DNA from: Aphelocoma coerulescens
Taxonomy: Eukaryota; Chordata; Aves; Passeriformes; Corvidae
Length of the DNA stretch: 64,000 nucleotides
Direction: 5' to 3'
Assembly (NCBI RefSeq): GCF_041296385.1
Contig: NC_091014.1
Span: 64,674,578 to 64,738,577, forward strand
Part shown: positions 62,191 to 64,000 of the stretch, piece by piece
Position numbering within the stretch: position 1 is the first letter of the stretch
How the letters are laid out: every line of letters starts with the position of its first letter
Notes under the pieces: model-generated
What the model was told of the DNA's origin: nothing
Databases searched by the model: none
The model's input: the letters and a program-made list of their open reading frames with translations, nothing else
Position numbers and translations under genes: made by a program

Positions 62191-62206
62191 AATAAATAAA
62201 TAAATC
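62191..62206. repeat. (AAAT)n microsatellite
   Basis: About four AAAT units form a short tetranucleotide repeat with no associated element. Confidence 0.8.
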
Positions 62207-64000
62207 TCAAAGACTTTAATGGCATAAATTTCATTTCCTGGTAGCTGGTGTTTAGTTGGCCCTTGTATCTCCCAGGTGCTGGTTAACTACCAGTATGTGT
62301 CCAACTAGAGATTGTAATTAGTTGTGCCTTGACCACTTTCTGCCAGGTTTTTCCTTGATTTGAAGTCTCAAGAGAGACAAATGCTGTGACTTTACTTCCT
62401 GCTGTTTGGGAAGGAGGCAGTGGATTGCAATAGAGAAATTAACTTTTCTCTCTCTCGCATTTGCCTTACACTTGCACCTGTGTGAGGTCCAAGCATACTT
62501 GGAATTTGTTGTGCAGAGGGTTGATTAAGTTTCCTTGGACAGAGTGCAGTAAATCCAGCAAAAATCAGCTCCATGTTTGTCTTCCATTGACTCATGGGTA
62601 ATTGCAAGGAAAGAAAAAGGAAGTTTGGCATCTCTTGACTACAAAATGAAGTGGGAGATTAAAGCTCCACATGAAAAGAAATCTGTGATTATATAATAGC
62701 AGTAGCTGCTGCAAGATGTTTATTTCTTTGGTTAGTAACTAAGAAATGGTGTATTATAATCCCAGTAATACTTCCTCACAAACTCTGCGAGAGGAGCACA
62801 ATGGCACAGGACAGGGATGTTGGATGAAGGACTGATGGAGGGTACTCATCTTCCCCAAGGACAAATGCTTGTGGAGGAAGCTGGAAACCTGCAAGCTTTC
62901 AGGCCTGGCTTTGCTCTCTGCAGGTGCCATCTGTGGCTGTTTTTTACAGCCATGAAACACGTAACAGCTGCACACTTCAGTGTTTTACCTCTTGTTAGCC
63001 AGTGTGTGCTTTCAGTTAAAGATGTTTGAAATTCATTAGATGGAAGCTATTTGCAGACACAAGTTACCCAGAAGAAATTATTGCTTAACAGACGTACTGT
63101 ATTATTCTTATACTGAAATTGACTTCCTTTGAGGGCGTTTCAACGTATACAAAAAAACTACGTGTTGTTGTCCACATTCCCATTTTTTACATACATTAGT
63201 GAAGTTTTTATCAAGACATCATCTCAAATAAAGATCTCTTAATGGATTAATGATAATACGAAGTCTCTTTGGCCCTGGAGCACTTTAACTTTGCCTTAGG
63301 TACAAAGGCAGAACCAAGAGGTGGGCTTTTGGTGGCTCTCACGATTGAAAGTGGTTCATCTTGGTGATGTCCTTTCCTTGTGGATGAACACTGGCATGGC
63401 CAGGGAGGAATTCACTGGCTCCTTTTATCCTCTCAGCAGTGTAGTTTCATTGGCTTGTTCATATTGCTAGACTCTTTGTGAGTTTCTGGCTCTTATGAAA
63501 GTGGATTTGATTCCTGACCCAGTTCCCTCAGAAGTGAAGGGTGCCATGTGGGCCAGGCAGGGAGAACGGTACAGTTCAGAATTCTGCTTTCAAGTGTCAG
63601 TGGAGCTGTGTGCTTTGGAAACGGGGAAAAGATGTGTTTATGGAATCAAATGGAAGGCTGCAGCACTGCACTGCTTGCAAGGTGGCAATCACAAAAGAGA
63701 GCACTGCAGGCCTCTGGAACCGGGGCTGGATTTCCCTGTCACCTGCCAGGTTTTGCTGCTGCTGAGAGCACTGTCTTAAGTGCTTTGCTTTGTCCTGTGC
63801 AATTCTAAGAAGTCTGGAATCAGGGGGTTATTAGCAGTGGCTTATAACTCCTTGCTAAGAAAAGAGTAGTTGAAGTTAACCTTTAAACCCTCTGTAAAAT
63901 GACTGGTTTGGGTGAGAGCTGTCTTGTATTGAAAGGGTTATTTGGAAATGCAGAGCAATGTTGAATGTTCTGCTGGTGTTACAGACAAAACTGACTTGAC

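Larger units (their letters stand above)
34197..64000 (+). other. Probable long first intron, continuing past the right edge
   Basis: From the 34,197 donor rightwards there is no recognisable coding exon for almost 30 kb. The stretch has long T runs and sense-oriented CR1 fragments. Three weak exon candidates (52.3, 53.4 and 61.3 kb) are listed separately. The intervals between listed repeats hold no other structure I can name. If the 34-kb transcript instead ends early, part of this would be intergenic; I see no clear terminal exon or polyadenylation region to support that. Confidence 0.5.

Noticed and set aside
1..64000. tRNA, rRNA, well-known microRNAs, CRISPR arrays, bacterial-type operons
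   Set aside because: I looked for tRNA B-box strings, several common microRNA cores (let-7, miR-9, miR-124, miR-137, miR-30) and regular spaced repeats, and saw none. A covariance-model scan (Infernal/Rfam) would be the decisive test.

Overview
The window looks like avian nuclear DNA. The main evidence is seven recognisable fragments of CR1, the dominant LINE of birds. Several keep the diagnostic 3' end, a GGTCCCTTCCAACCC-like block followed by an ATTCTATG-type 8-bp tail. Short A/C-rich runs such as AAAACAAAACCAAAACC hint at a passerine, but that is only an impression. No bacterial, organellar or complete protein-coding gene is visible. Almost every short open frame is what chance gives in noncoding DNA, or lies over a repeat or the GC-rich island. 

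Layout. (1) 1-33,100 is non-coding and gene-poor, with simple repeats, one CR1 end (16,256-16,346), three probable fossil amniote repeats (near 20.2, 25.9 and 30.4 kb) and three patches that look regulatory: an AT-rich conserved-looking block at 9.89-10.14 kb, a small CpG-enriched patch with an RFX X-box-like site at 14.8-15.1 kb, and a CpG-rich plus AT-rich pair at 22.0-22.5 kb. (2) 33.1-34.3 kb is the one strong landmark: a CpG-island promoter with a shore, GC boxes, a four-run G-quadruplex motif, a good match to the Staf/ZNF143 element, a 75-bp-spaced duplication, and a textbook 5' splice site (GCG|GTAAGT, exon end 34,196). I read this as promoter and first exon of a gene transcribed on + whose remaining exons mostly lie beyond the window. 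The gene itself cannot be identified. (3) 34.2-64.0 kb is therefore probably a long first intron. It starts with about 700 bases of pyrimidine-rich DNA and carries six CR1 fragments, five in the sense orientation. It holds three weak exon candidates (52.3, 53.4 and 61.3 kb), none with a recognised protein match. 

No novel multi-gene system is visible. The most useful leads are the promoter architecture around 33.6-34.2 kb, the candidate 17-nt microexon at 53,417, the candidate exons at 52.3 and 61.3 kb, and the unexplained islet at 14.8 kb. Assignments are by eye; no alignment, conservation or expression data were available.
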